Shown here piece after piece: positions 1-8,772 of a stretch of DNA of 64,000 nt. The notes under the pieces were generated by a model that did no database searches, had not been told where the DNA came from, and saw only the letters and a program-made list of their open reading frames with translations. Position 1 is the first letter of the stretch; each line of letters starts with the position of its first letter. The DNA comes from Bombella dulcis. GTDB lineage: Bacteria; Pseudomonadota; Alphaproteobacteria; Acetobacterales; Acetobacteraceae. The translations under genes were made by a program, and so were the position numbers. The stretch lies in assembly GCF_026385505.1 (NCBI RefSeq), contig NZ_JANIDV010000003.1, forward strand, positions 1-64,000. The letters run 5' to 3'.

Positions 1-804
1 TCCCAGTGAGCCTTCTAGGCACCGAACAAGATCACCAACCGAACGGGGTTGACCATACCCTATGTTGAAAAGACGACTGTCTCCCGCCCCGGCTGGTGCG
101 TCCATCAGCTGAAGAATCGCCTCGGTCACGTCATCAATATAGGTGAAATCCCGTGCCAGACCGTCCGCATCCCAGAGCGTAAGAGGCCGCCCGTCCCGGA
201 TGGCTCTGGCAAAGCCATAACAGGCCATGTCAGGACGACCCAACGGACCATAGACCGTAAAGAACCGCATCCCCGTCTGCGCGAAACCATAAAGATGACT
301 GTAGGTCTGCGCAGTCAGCTCATTCATGCGTTTGGTCGTGGCATAGAAAGACGCCTGCTCTCCCACCGGCACGGCCTCAGAAAAAGGGAGCGGTGCCGAA
401 GGGCCATATACGGCAGAAGACGACGCATAAAGAATATGCCGCAGCTGCGACAGGGACCGGCAGGCCTCCAGCAGGCTGACCTGCCCCTCTATGTTGTCCT
501 CTATATAGGCATGAGGATTCAGGCGGGACTGCCGCACCCCGGCCCGCGCCGCAAGATGCAGCACCGTATCAATATCCGGATGTTCTGCAAACAGGGCTGT
601 CAGCAGAGCCTGATCACGGACATTCCCCCTGACGTAATGAAACTGCGGCTGTCCCTGCAATGAGGCAAGGCGCAGGGACACCATCTCCGGGGCGGACTGC
701 TCACTGTCGAGTCCCACGACAGTCCAGCCACGGGCCAGCAGGGCACGGGCCATATGAAACCCGATGAACCCCGCTACCCCCGTCACAAAAACAGTACGGG
801 GCAC
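1..804 (-). CDS. NAD-dependent epimerase/dehydratase (UDP-glucuronate 4-epimerase-like), 3' end cut off
   Basis: Extended-SDR nucleotide-sugar epimerase. Read from a GTG at 802-804, the first 268 residues are present and the C-terminus runs off the left edge. The Rossmann glycine motif TGVAGFIG is close to the N-terminus, and the catalytic Ser and the YxxxK motif (YATTK) follow at roughly residues 120-150. The segment after YxxxK (TVYGPLGRPDMA) resembles the UDP-glucuronate epimerase (WbnF/CapI) branch. That branch supplies UDP-galacturonate for surface polysaccharide; the exact substrate is inferred. The GTG follows the DUF192 stop codon by one base, so the two genes are probably co-transcribed. 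Confidence 0.8.
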   Translation of the reverse strand, partial: MPRTVFVTGVAGFIGFHMARALLARGWTVVGLDSEQSAPEMVSLRLASLQGQPQFHYVRGNVRDQALLTALFAEHPDIDTVLHLAARAGVRQSRLNPHAYIEDNIEGQVSLLEACRSLSQLRHILYASSSAVYGPSAPLPFSEAVPVGEQASFYATTKRMNELTAQTYSHLYGFAQTGMRFFTVYGPLGRPDMACYGFARAIRDGRPLTLWDADGLARDFTYIDDVTEAILQLMDAPAGAGDSRLFNIGYGQPRSVGDLVRCLEGSLG

Positions 805-805
805 C

Positions 806-1318
806 TCAATGCACTTCACCAGGCAGGGCACTGGATGTGATCCGGTCTCCCACGACCAGTCCCAGCCTTTCCGTGGTTCCCGCCGGCAGCTCCAGCACGG
901 CACGCACCGGCCCATGACTGCTGATGATGCCTTCACTCAGGGGCGTAGTGTGTTCCTCGATGGCATGAATGCGATTCTGTTCATCTATGAAGACCATGTC
1001 CAGTGAAACAAAGGTGTTCCGCATCCACATGGCGGACTCCTGCGGTGCAGGCCAGACAAACAGCATACCGTGATCCGGTGCGATCTGCTTCCGGAACATC
1101 TCGCCCACTTCCTGCTGATGCGGTGTCCTCGCCAGTTCGACCGTAAATACATGCCCGTGCCCTGCCTGATCGGTAATGGTCAGGGACGCCTCCGGCAGAG
1201 GGGGCTGGGCCTCCGCAATCGTCTCTTCAGCGTGAGCTGACACAACCCCGGAAACGGCACTGACCAGAGCAAGACTCCCCAACAACAGACCCCACTGACA
1301 CCATCTTTTCATGTTCAT
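806..1318 (-). CDS. DUF192 family protein with signal peptide
   Basis: 170 residues with a clear N-terminal signal peptide (KRW followed by a hydrophobic stretch, cleavage probably near SAHAEE), so exported to the periplasm. The rest matches the small beta-barrel DUF192 family: an ELARTPHQQEVGEMFR segment, then GMLFVWP, MWMRNTFVSLDMVFID and a C-terminal VLELPAG. The family has no established biochemical role. It is the first gene of a pair with the downstream epimerase, which starts one base after its stop. Confidence 0.85.
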   Translation of the reverse strand: MNMKRWCQWGLLLGSLALVSAVSGVVSAHAEETIAEAQPPLPEASLTITDQAGHGHVFTVELARTPHQQEVGEMFRKQIAPDHGMLFVWPAPQESAMWMRNTFVSLDMVFIDEQNRIHAIEEHTTPLSEGIISSHGPVRAVLELPAGTTERLGLVVGDRITSSALPGEVH

Positions 1319-1341
1319 CTCCTTCCCGGATCAGCCGTATT

Positions 1342-1989
1342 TCAACGCTGAAAGGCCGGATTGCACCGGCGTTCTTCCCCTATGGTGGTGGGAAGGCCAT
1401 GCCCTGGCAACACCACAGTGTCATCCGGCAGAATGAAAAGTCTATTCCGGATGCCATCCAGAAGCTGCTGTTCATTCCCATAAGGGAAGTCAGTCCGCCC
1501 CACCGTGCCCCGGAACAGCGTGTCCCCGGCAATGACAAGCCCCGCCTGCCGCAGGATGAACACCACATGACCGGGCGTATGACCGGGAACATGTGCCACT
1601 TCAATCTCATGCCCCAGCAGGGGCAGGATATCACCATCCTCAAGGAACCGATCCGGAATGACACTCTTCATGCCGTTCAGCCCAAGTGAGGCTGCCTGCT
1701 CCTCAATCCGTTCCAGCAGAAACAGGTCATCCCTGAGTGGACCGATGACAGGAACCTCGCCTTCCTGCCGAGCCGTCAATAATACCTTGAGATCAACAGC
1801 TCCGCCTGCATGATCCAGATGCCCATGTGTCAACAGGATGGCCTCAATATGCAGTCCTCCCGTTTCATGTGCAATGCGTAGACTTTCCCCACCAGGATCA
1901 ACAACTATCGCCCTTCCGGACGGATCGGACAGAATCGTGCAATTCTGCCGAATCGGCGTGACAGTTACTTTGCGGAGGATCAATTTCAT
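1342..1989 (-). CDS. MBL-fold metallo-hydrolase, glyoxalase II-like (YcbL type)
   Basis: Metallo-beta-lactamase fold hydrolase of about 215 residues. The metal-binding motif THGHLDH is present, followed by a later His in VPGHTPGHV, an Asp in IAGDTLF and a C-terminal LPGHG His, giving a full two-metal site. The length and the N-terminal pattern (VTPIRQNC) fit the YcbL/GloB-like group, which acts on thioesters such as S-lactoylglutathione; the real substrate is unknown. I prefer the ATG at 1987-1989 because the protein then begins like other family members. An in-frame ATG at 2044-2046 would add 19 residues; neither has a strong ribosome site. Confidence 0.8.
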   Translation of the reverse strand: MKLILRKVTVTPIRQNCTILSDPSGRAIVVDPGGESLRIAHETGGLHIEAILLTHGHLDHAGGAVDLKVLLTARQEGEVPVIGPLRDDLFLLERIEEQAASLGLNGMKSVIPDRFLEDGDILPLLGHEIEVAHVPGHTPGHVVFILRQAGLVIAGDTLFRGTVGRTDFPYGNEQQLLDGIRNRLFILPDDTVVLPGHGLPTTIGEERRCNPAFQR

Positions 1990-2046
1990 GGCAGCGTCCA
2001 CATTCAGAGTGATAATAAATAATTGATTTACAATTCCATCTTCCAT

Positions 2047-2386
2047 CCGGCAAGAAATCGGAAAGATGGGACATTTTCTACAATAGTCCTAAAAATATCA
2101 GATACAAAACAGCAAAATAAACAGATATCTTTTTCATGCTCATACAATTTCACATCCCCATTATCCCTTACCTAAACACTCAGCTATTGTTTTTATACGT
2201 TAACAGTTTTCTCAAAGAGAAAGCATTCGAAAAACCATATTGCAGAATGATGTATATTTCCTGATATTAAATCTTGTTCAGGTGTCATCCTTCCTGAAAG
2301 GCCAATATTTGTCTTGTCAGTCCCCTCTGCCTTCTGATAGTTTCCGGCGACTACTGAAAGAGTAAGATCCATTTCGGTCAATTAGG
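2047..2386. other. Intergenic region, A/T-rich, no gene seen
   Basis: About 340 bases between the divergent metallo-hydrolase and the CHAP-domain gene. It is clearly more A/T-rich than its neighbours and holds no frame with convincing protein composition. It presumably carries the promoters of both genes, but I cannot point to a reliable -35/-10 pair. Confidence 0.6.
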
Positions 2387-2401
2387 ATGGGAAGATGTAT
2401 C

Positions 2402-3064
2402 ATGCGCCGTAACGGGAAACGGTTATTTCTATCGTGTCTGATGTTTTCTGCGGCGGCATTGTGCGCTCCCAAGGCTGAGGCACGGCATCCCGTGCGGCAC
2501 TCCAGCCGTCTGGTCAAAGGTGCCCACTCCCTGCACAGGCATTCCCGCCACGGCCATGCCCATGTCATCCAGTGCGTGGCCTACGTTCATCAGAACACGG
2601 ATTTCCAGATCCGTGGCAATGCCCGTGACTGGTGGCGCAATGCCGAGGGCACCTATGCCCGTGGCCAGCAGCCGGAAGTCGGGGCTGTACTGAGCTTCCG
2701 TGCAACACGGCGTATGCCGCTGGGGCATGTCGCCGTTGTCAGCCAGAAAATTGACAGCCGCACCATCATGATCAACCAGTCCCATTGGATTTCCAACGGG
2801 ATCACCCACAACACCCGTGTCGTGGACGTCTCTCCTGAGAATGACTGGACTGCCGTACGTGTCGCCCTTCCGCATGATGGCCGTCTGGGCAGCATCTACC
2901 CGACATACGGCTTCATCTACAACCGCCAGGAAGGCGTCACGCCGGTTCCCAGAAGCGTCCATAACGTGGTAGCTCGTGGGAAAGCCAGTGACATGGAAAC
3001 AGCCACCATCCCGGCTGATTCCAACTTTTTCGGAGATGAGGCTCCCAGCCGTTCCCTCCAGTAA
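2402..3064 (+). CDS. Secreted CHAP-domain protein (putative peptidoglycan amidase)
   Basis: About 220 residues with a signal peptide (residues 1 to about 27, ending near PKAEA), then a His/Arg/Ser-rich linker and a CHAP domain. The predicted nucleophile is Cys58 in the VIQCVAYV motif. The catalytic His is about residue 109 in PLGHVAVV, and an Asn in MINQSHW follows. CHAP enzymes cut peptidoglycan stem peptides or the sugar-peptide amide. The start at 2402 is preceded by GGGAAG at a good distance; an in-frame ATG at 2387 is the alternative. It stands alone and ends just before a hairpin shared with rlmH. Confidence 0.8.
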   Translation: MRRNGKRLFLSCLMFSAAALCAPKAEARHPVRHSSRLVKGAHSLHRHSRHGHAHVIQCVAYVHQNTDFQIRGNARDWWRNAEGTYARGQQPEVGAVLSFRATRRMPLGHVAVVSQKIDSRTIMINQSHWISNGITHNTRVVDVSPENDWTAVRVALPHDGRLGSIYPTYGFIYNRQEGVTPVPRSVHNVVARGKASDMETATIPADSNFFGDEAPSRSLQ

Positions 3065-3096
3065 TTTTCAGGCTGGAGTAAACGCCTGCCTGCCGT

Positions 3097-3133
3097 AAAG
3101 CCGGACTGTTCCGTTTCAGGGGCGTCCGGCTTT
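3097..3133. terminator. Hairpin between convergent CHAP gene and rlmH
   Basis: A 10-bp stem (AAAGCCGGAC at 3097-3106 with GTCCGGCTTT at 3124-3133). The plus-strand right arm ends in T bases, as expected for a terminator of the CHAP gene. The right arm overlaps the last codons of rlmH on the other strand. Confidence 0.6.
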
Positions 3134-3571
3134 ATGGTATGGATGACCTGTCTGGATGGCCTGCGCCCGGAAAAGCTGTTCTGCCAGCATGACCCGGACG
3201 AGCATGTGCGGCCATGTCAGTTTCCCCAGTGAAAAGACAGCATCAGCCCGCTGGATGACAGCGGCATCAAAACCTTCTGCACCACCAATCATGAAACAGA
3301 CGGGGCGGCCACTTTCCTGCCATCCCTGCAACCGGGATGAAAAAGTCAGACTGTCCACCAGCCTACCACCTTCATCCAGTGCCACAAGAAACGTATTCTC
3401 CGGACAAGCAGCCAGAAGAGCTTCAGCCTCCCGCCGTTTCAGCTCGGCCGGGGCACCCCGGCCCTGAGGCACTTCCACAATCTCAAGTTTCGGACGCAAC
3501 CGGGAACAGTAACGGTCCAGCAGGTCCCGTTCCGGCCCCGCTTTCAGTTTCCCTACGGCGATCAGCTTCAT
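3116..3571 (-). CDS. rlmH: 23S rRNA (pseudouridine1915-N3)-methyltransferase
   Basis: 151 residues, the usual RlmH length. It begins [10 protein letters not shown] and contains the SPOUT-fold signature: FMIGGAEGF forms the knotted S-adenosylmethionine site, and the C-terminal [15 protein letters not shown] is the dimer and substrate helix. The enzyme methylates pseudouridine 1915 in helix 69 of 23S rRNA on the assembled 70S ribosome. The C-terminal GHPYHK is the conserved RlmH tail. It sits 27 bases downstream of rsfS, the common rsfS-rlmH pairing. Confidence 0.95.
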   Translation of the reverse strand: MKLIAVGKLKAGPERDLLDRYCSRLRPKLEIVEVPQGRGAPAELKRREAEALLAACPENTFLVALDEGGRLVDSLTFSSRLQGWQESGRPVCFMIGGAEGFDAAVIQRADAVFSLGKLTWPHMLVRVMLAEQLFRAQAIQTGHPYHKAGRP

Positions 3572-3598
3572 CAGGAAGCCCGCGCGCCCTTCACCATC

Positions 3599-4009
3599 TT
3601 ACTCAACGGTGATTTCTTCCGCAGCACCCTCAAAATCACCGCCCCACATGCGCTCAAGCGCATAAAGCTCCCGGCTCTCGGGCATGAACAGATGAACCAC
3701 CACGTCGCCGGCATCCATCAGGACCCAGTCACTCCCCTGATCCCCTTCAATCTGCGGGCGGGCAAGATTCTCTTCTTTCAGGCGGCGTTCAAGATGCTGG
3801 GCCATGGCGGAAATCTGACGTTCAGAAAGACCGGACGCAATGACCATACGTTCGGCAAACCCGGCACGGCCTGTCAGGTCCAGCACGACAATGTTCTCGG
3901 CCTTGTCCTCATCCAGACTTTCCGTGATGACGGACAGAAGACGGGCCAGCTCTTCCTCACTACGAGGGGCGGAAGCGGGGATTTCAGTCGCGTTGATGAT
4001 GGCTTTCAC
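3599..4009 (-). CDS. rsfS: Ribosome silencing factor
   Basis: 136 residues of the RsfS/Iojap family. It binds ribosomal protein L14 on free 50S subunits and blocks joining with the 30S during starvation. Family signatures are LDEDKAENIVVLDLTGRA near the N-terminus, GLSERQISAMAQHL in the middle, and DWVLMDAGDVVVHLF. Its start overlaps the end of nadD by 4 bases, so the two are translationally coupled. Confidence 0.95.
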   Translation of the reverse strand: MKAIINATEIPASAPRSEEELARLLSVITESLDEDKAENIVVLDLTGRAGFAERMVIASGLSERQISAMAQHLERRLKEENLARPQIEGDQGSDWVLMDAGDVVVHLFMPESRELYALERMWGGDFEGAAEEITVE

Positions 4010-4677
4010 TCCTGATCGACAGACGGGCGGAACAGCCCTTTTTGACGCAAAGCAGTCGACGATATGTCATTCTGAGGCGCAGACAGGAATGCCCATCCCG
4101 GCCCATTCTTGTTCTCTAGCAGAAGAGAGGCCGCCCTTCCATCATGACGATACCGGCGCAGGACGGAACTGGCCCGCCCCCGGAGGGCCGGTATGATGCT
4201 CCCCGGCCGGGGCAGGACAGCTATCGGCACGAGCCGTGCCAGCCGCTGCCATGCCCGCCAGCGGGAAAACTGGGCCAGCCCATCCGACCCCATCAGCCAG
4301 ATGAAACGACAGTGAGGGAAACGCTGCTGGAGCATGGCCACGGTCCTGACCGTGTAACGCTGCCCCAGCTTCTGCTCTATGTCCGTGGCAATAATGCGCC
4401 GCCCGTCCGCCAGAGCCTGTGCCGTTTCCAATCGTCGGGAGAAAGGGGCCATGCCTTTGCGAGGTTTGAGCGGATTCCCCGGTGACACCATCAGCCAGAC
4501 CTGATCCAGCTTCAGGCTCGACAGTGCCTTGCGGGCAAGCTGGATATGCCCCTCATGCGCCGGATTGAATGAACCACCCAGCAGACCAATGCGCATCCGG
4601 CGTCCATCCCCGAACCGGGACGCCGCAGCCCCCAGCGGAGTCGCCGGGGGCTTACGAAGGGAAGACTGTCCCTTCAT
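4006..4677 (-). CDS. nadD: Nicotinate-nucleotide adenylyltransferase
   Basis: Converts nicotinate mononucleotide plus ATP to deamido-NAD. The nucleotidyltransferase motif GGSFNPAHEGH (the HxGH box) is near the N-terminus and the C-terminal ISSTALR is the second signature. The start is uncertain: an ATG at 4675-4677 gives 223 residues with a basic extension, a TTG at 4683 would add two more, and an ATG at 4596 (MRIGLLGG) gives a core protein of normal length. The gene follows ychF almost directly and overlaps rsfS. nadE, for the next step in the pathway, is at 13.2 kb. Confidence 0.9.
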   Translation of the reverse strand: MKGQSSLRKPPATPLGAAASRFGDGRRMRIGLLGGSFNPAHEGHIQLARKALSSLKLDQVWLMVSPGNPLKPRKGMAPFSRRLETAQALADGRRIIATDIEQKLGQRYTVRTVAMLQQRFPHCRFIWLMGSDGLAQFSRWRAWQRLARLVPIAVLPRPGSIIPALRGRASSVLRRYRHDGRAASLLLENKNGPGWAFLSAPQNDISSTALRQKGLFRPSVDQE

Positions 4678-4685
4678 GGGCAAAG

Positions 4686-5780
4686 TCAGACGTTGAAGCG
4701 GAACAGCAGGACATCACCATCCTGCACGACGTAATTCTTGCCCTCGACACGCAGCTTACCTGCTTCACGGGCACCCGCCTCACCCCTGTACGTCACATAG
4801 TCATCATAAGCGATGGTCTCACAGGCGATGAAGCCCCGTTCAAAGTCATTATGAATGACGGCAGCGGCCTGCGGGGCTTTCGTCCCCGCCGTGATCGTCC
4901 AGGCACGGGTCTCCTTCGGACCAACCGTGAAATAGGTCTGAAGCCCCAGCAGGCGATACCCGGCGGCAATCACACGATCCAGACCGCTATCCTTCAGACC
5001 AAGGCCATCCAGAAACTCCGTCCGTTCTTCCGCATCAAGCTGACTGACTTCAGCCTCAATGGCCGCAGATACGATGACGGCACCGGCACCTTCCGCCTCG
5101 GCCCGCTTGCGGACCTGCTCGGAATAATCATTGCCCGTGGATGCGGCAGCTTCTTCAACATTGCAGACATACAGGACAGGCTTGGTCGTCATCAGCTGGA
5201 GACGGGCGGCCTCGGCCTCCCTGCCCTCCGGAACAGCCGTACGGGCCGGTTTGCCCTCACGCAGAGCAGCCAGCAGCGGCTCCATGAGTTCCAGCTGTTC
5301 CTTGGCCTCACGGTCATTGCCACGGGCACGCTTCTCCAGCCCGACCTTGCGGCGTTCCAGACTGTCTAGATCAGCCAGCATCAGCTCCGTCTCGATGATG
5401 TCCGCATCACGCACGGGGTCCACACCACCTTCAACATGGGTGATGTCATCATCCTCGAAGCACCGCAGAACGTGAATGATGGCATCCACCTCACGGATAT
5501 TGGCAAGGAACTGGTTACCCAGACCTTCCCCCTTGGAAGCCCCACGCACCAGCCCGGCAATATCCACGAACTCAAGGCTGGTCGGCACGATGCGCTGGGA
5601 GTTGCCAGCCTTTGCCAGAACCTCCAGCCGCTCATCCGGCACGGCCACCCGCCCGGTATTCGGCTCGATGGTGCAGAACGGATAATTGGCGGACTGGGCC
5701 GAGGCCGTCTGCGTCAGTGCATTGAAGAGGGTGGACTTGCCGACATTGGGGAGGCCGACGATCCCGCAATTGAACCCCAT
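4686..5780 (-). CDS. ychF: Redox-regulated ATPase YchF (Obg-family)
   Basis: 364 residues, full length. G-domain motifs are G1 GLPNVGKST near residue 10, G3 VDIAGLV, and the altered G4 (VCNVEE in place of NKxD) that lets YchF prefer ATP over GTP. The C-terminal TGS-type domain ends KNYVVQDGDVLLFRFNV as in the family. YchF associates with ribosomes and links to oxidative stress responses. It is adjacent to pth, a frequent pairing in bacteria. Confidence 0.95.
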   Translation of the reverse strand: MGFNCGIVGLPNVGKSTLFNALTQTASAQSANYPFCTIEPNTGRVAVPDERLEVLAKAGNSQRIVPTSLEFVDIAGLVRGASKGEGLGNQFLANIREVDAIIHVLRCFEDDDITHVEGGVDPVRDADIIETELMLADLDSLERRKVGLEKRARGNDREAKEQLELMEPLLAALREGKPARTAVPEGREAEAARLQLMTTKPVLYVCNVEEAAASTGNDYSEQVRKRAEAEGAGAVIVSAAIEAEVSQLDAEERTEFLDGLGLKDSGLDRVIAAGYRLLGLQTYFTVGPKETRAWTITAGTKAPQAAAVIHNDFERGFIACETIAYDDYVTYRGEAGAREAGKLRVEGKNYVVQDGDVLLFRFNV

Positions 5781-5854
5781 TCGCTCTCTCCCCTTTCTGT
5801 GTCCTGCCGGTCTGTCTCATCTCTCGCAGCCGCAGGCCTGTTGGTTCTCTATGT

Positions 5855-6424
5855 TCAGTTCCGCCGCAGGGCCGTCTTCGTCATGAAGGCTTCATGCTCA
5901 CCCTGCGCCAGAAGCGGCGTGGCATCCGCCATGTCATCCAGCCACAGCTCCAGCTCCGGCCGTTCCGTGCTGGAAAAATCCCCCAGCACATGGCCATGCA
6001 CCTTCTCACGACTGCCCGGATGGCCAATGCCCAGGCGGACACGCCAGTAATCAGGGCCGGGAAGGGCTTTGTCCATGGAGCGCAGACCGTTATGTCCGGC
6101 AGCCCCACCGCCCCGCTTGACCCTCATCTTCCCGAAAGCCAGATCAAGCTCATCATGAAAGACGGTGATCTCATCCTGTGGAATCTTATAGAAACGTGCT
6201 GCCTGCTGCACACTGTCACCAGACAGGTTCATGTAGGTCAGTGGCTTGAGCAGAAGAATTTTCTGCCGCCCGACCATACCTTCCGCCGTTTCCCCACGAA
6301 AACGCTTGCGCCACGGGCCGAACCCGTGGCGCGCAGCAATCGCATCGACTGCCATGAAGCCGATATTATGCCGGTTGCGGCTCATTGATGTGCCCGGATT
6401 ACCGAGTCCGACCCAGAGCTTCAC
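5855..6424 (-). CDS. pth: Peptidyl-tRNA hydrolase
   Basis: 189 residues. The enzyme releases peptides from drop-off peptidyl-tRNA. It opens with GLGNPG, and the catalytic His follows in RHNIGFMAVD. Other signatures are PLTYMNLSG, HDELDLAFG and GGGAAGHNGLRSM. It lies 14 bases downstream of the L25 gene and upstream of ychF, so rplY-pth-ychF is probably one transcription unit. Confidence 0.97.
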   Translation of the reverse strand: MKLWVGLGNPGTSMSRNRHNIGFMAVDAIAARHGFGPWRKRFRGETAEGMVGRQKILLLKPLTYMNLSGDSVQQAARFYKIPQDEITVFHDELDLAFGKMRVKRGGGAAGHNGLRSMDKALPGPDYWRVRLGIGHPGSREKVHGHVLGDFSSTERPELELWLDDMADATPLLAQGEHEAFMTKTALRRN

Positions 6425-6438
6425 AACCGTAATATCCC

Positions 6439-7053
6439 TTACTTGGCCTCAGCAGCTTCCTCGGAAGCATCCTCGGATTCTTCATCCACCGTCGGCGGTG
6501 CGATGGAAGCAATCACGAAGTTGGGGATATGCAGGGTCGGTGTGGAATGTTCCGTACCCTGAAGGTCATCCCAGCGCACGTTGTCGTTGATGTCCAGCTT
6601 GCTGAGGTCAACCGTGAAATGCTCCGGAATGTTCTCGACCGGCACTTCGACGTCAACGGAGTGACGGGCGATGTTCAGCACGCCGCCACGCTTGATGCCA
6701 GGGGCCTCGTCTTCACCCGTGAAGGTGATGCCAACCTGGACATGCACGCTCTGGCCAGGCACCAGACGCAGGAAATCAATGTGGATCGGGGCATCGGACA
6801 CCGGATGGAACTGGATGTCACGAATCAGGGCATGGACCTGCTCACCACCAATGCTGAACTGGTACAGGCGGGAGTGCCACGCACCACGGTGCAGCTCCTT
6901 CATGATGATGCGGGGGTCGATGGAGACCAGAGCCGGCTCCTTCTTGCCACCATAAACCACGCCCGGGACCATGCCCTCACGACGTGTTGCGCGCGCTGCC
7001 CCCTTACCTGCTTTGGCGCGCTGGGAGATCTCCAGTGTCGTTACTTTCGCCAC
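6439..7053 (-). CDS. rplY: 50S ribosomal protein L25/general stress protein Ctc
   Basis: 204 residues, the long CTC form with an N-terminal 5S rRNA-binding L25 domain ([17 protein letters not shown]) and a C-terminal beta domain. It ends in an acidic, Ala/Glu-rich tail, common in alphaproteobacterial L25. It binds 5S rRNA in the central protuberance of the large subunit. It is first in the rplY-pth-ychF group. Confidence 0.95.
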   Translation of the reverse strand: MAKVTTLEISQRAKAGKGAARATRREGMVPGVVYGGKKEPALVSIDPRIIMKELHRGAWHSRLYQFSIGGEQVHALIRDIQFHPVSDAPIHIDFLRLVPGQSVHVQVGITFTGEDEAPGIKRGGVLNIARHSVDVEVPVENIPEHFTVDLSKLDINDNVRWDDLQGTEHSTPTLHIPNFVIASIAPPTVDEESEDASEEAAEAK

Positions 7054-7162
7054 GTTATACGCTCCTGCGTTCTGAAATTGTCATGCCCAACCGGCCTCCA
7101 GGGGTGCCGGATGGTTGCCCCGCCCTAGCGGAAAAAAGCGGAAAAGACAATTTTTTTATCCG

Positions 7163-7948
7163 TCAGCCCGTCCGCCCCGCACGGATGACGGAGACCTGAC
7201 GGCCCGTCCGTGCATCCCCCTTCAGCGTCGCCCGGCGATGACTGAAGAACTGCTCATCCGCCAGCGTATCATGGCCTGTCCATTCCGCCTTCACGCCCAG
7301 CCTTTCCAGACGGGACAGGCAGAAAGCGGGCAGATCGAACTGACAGTGGCCATCCCGTGCCGCAGGCACGAAGAAGCGGTCCCCCTCCGGGTGCCGCTCC
7401 AGCACGGCCCGGCGCATGTCCCCGCCCACCTCGTACGAGGCCGGACCAATGCAGGGACCAACCACAGCACGGAGTCCCTCAGCCCCCAGCAGGCGCATCT
7501 GCTCCACGGTCTGCTCCAGCACACCTCCCACGGCTCCACGCCAGCCCGCATGGGCAGCCCCGACAATCCGGCCATCATCAGAAGACAGCAGCACAGGGGC
7601 ACAGTCCGCCGTGGCCACACCCAGAGCCACCTCCGGACAGTCCGTCACCAGCGCATCCCCTGCCGGGAGGACCTCATGACCATCCGTATGGGACCAGACC
7701 TCCTGCCCGTGCCGCAGCACATGCACATCCGCTCCATGAACCTGCCGGAGAGCAACAAAATGTTCCGGCTCCACCCCCACGGCAGCCGCCATCCGACACC
7801 TGTTCTCCTGCACGTCTTCGGGCTGGTCCTGCGTCCCCAGCCCGCCATTGAGCGTCTCATAGGGAGCGGCAGACACCCCGCCATGCCGGGTGAAGAAGCC
7901 ATGCCGGACGGGCAGCAGCGACGACAGAAAGAACGGAGGCTGTATCAT
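7163..7948 (-). CDS. pgeF: Laccase-domain purine nucleoside phosphorylase/peptidoglycan editing factor
   Basis: 261 residues of the YfiH/LACC1 family (older name: polyphenol oxidase). The metal-site signatures are present: RQVHGADV, VATADCAPVLL with the conserved Cys, AHAGWRG, and VGPCIGPASYEVG. Family members phosphorolyse or deaminate purine nucleosides, and in E. coli YfiH prevents misincorporation into peptidoglycan. Its start overlaps the end of lgt by 4 bases. Confidence 0.92.
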   Translation of the reverse strand: MIQPPFFLSSLLPVRHGFFTRHGGVSAAPYETLNGGLGTQDQPEDVQENRCRMAAAVGVEPEHFVALRQVHGADVHVLRHGQEVWSHTDGHEVLPAGDALVTDCPEVALGVATADCAPVLLSSDDGRIVGAAHAGWRGAVGGVLEQTVEQMRLLGAEGLRAVVGPCIGPASYEVGGDMRRAVLERHPEGDRFFVPAARDGHCQFDLPAFCLSRLERLGVKAEWTGHDTLADEQFFSHRRATLKGDARTGRQVSVIRAGRTG

Positions 7949-8772
7949 TCTGTAATCCAGTCTGTAGCCCGGGCGGGGCGACGGAATGCGTAGATCATGA
8001 GGCCAATCCCGGCCAGGGCCATCGGCAGGCAGAGAAGCTGCCCCATCGTGACCCCTCCTGCCAGGAAGCCGATATTGTCATCCGGCTGGCGGAACAGTTC
8101 ACAAAAAGCCCGGGCACAGGCATAGCCGAACAGGAACAGCCCGGAGAGGAACCCGGCCCGTGACCGGAGGGCAGGACGGCTCACGGCCAGAAGCAGCACG
8201 ATCAGGAGCAGCACACCTTCCGTCAGGGCTTCATAAAGTTCGGAAGGGTGTCGGGGTTCCGGTCCGACAGCCGGGAAGATCATGGCCCACGGCACGGCAC
8301 TGGCTACCGGCCGCCCCCAGAGTTCCCCATTGATGAAATTGGCACACCGCCCCAGAGCCAGCCCGATCGGCACCACCACCACGATCCGGTCCGAGAAGGC
8401 CAGAAAGTTCAGTTTCCGCCGCCATGTGAACAGGGCAAGCGCAATGATGACACCTGCCGCTCCCCCATGAAAGGACATGCCGCCCTTCCATGTGGCAATG
8501 ATTTCCAGAGGATGGGACAAGAAAAAAAGAGGCCGATAGAACAGGACATAGCCCAGCCGTCCCCCCAGCAGCACACCCAGCACCGCATAAACGAGGAAAT
8601 CATCCACTGCCAGTCTTGAAGCCACTTTCGGGCCAAGCTGAACCAGTCTGCGGGCCAACGGCAGGGCAATAACGAAAGCCGTGATGTAGGCCAGGGCATA
8701 CCAGCGCACCACCAGAGGCCCAATCTGGAAAGCGACCGGGTCCAGCCCCGGAAAAACGAGCGGATGTGTCAC
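7945..8772 (-). CDS. lgt: Prolipoprotein diacylglyceryl transferase
   Basis: 275-residue polytopic inner-membrane enzyme that moves diacylglycerol from phosphatidylglycerol to the lipobox Cys of prolipoproteins. The Lgt signature LGRCANFINGELWGRP is in the middle, the conserved GGMSFHGG with its essential His lies before it, and about seven hydrophobic segments are visible. Gene overlaps of 4 bases on both sides (with the heptose epimerase and pgeF) mark a tight operon. Confidence 0.96.
   Translation of the reverse strand: MTHPLVFPGLDPVAFQIGPLVVRWYALAYITAFVIALPLARRLVQLGPKVASRLAVDDFLVYAVLGVLLGGRLGYVLFYRPLFFLSHPLEIIATWKGGMSFHGGAAGVIIALALFTWRRKLNFLAFSDRIVVVVPIGLALGRCANFINGELWGRPVASAVPWAMIFPAVGPEPRHPSELYEALTEGVLLLIVLLLAVSRPALRSRAGFLSGLFLFGYACARAFCELFRQPDDNIGFLAGGVTMGQLLCLPMALAGIGLMIYAFRRPARATDWITE

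Noticed and set aside
49-663. Plus-strand frame of 204 codons
   Set aside because: It is Arg- and His-rich with no family likeness and lies opposite the epimerase gene, which has clear motifs.
2193-2381. Minus-strand frame of 62 codons in the 2.0-2.4 kb gap
   Set aside because: A/T-rich with no ribosome site or family; likely chance.
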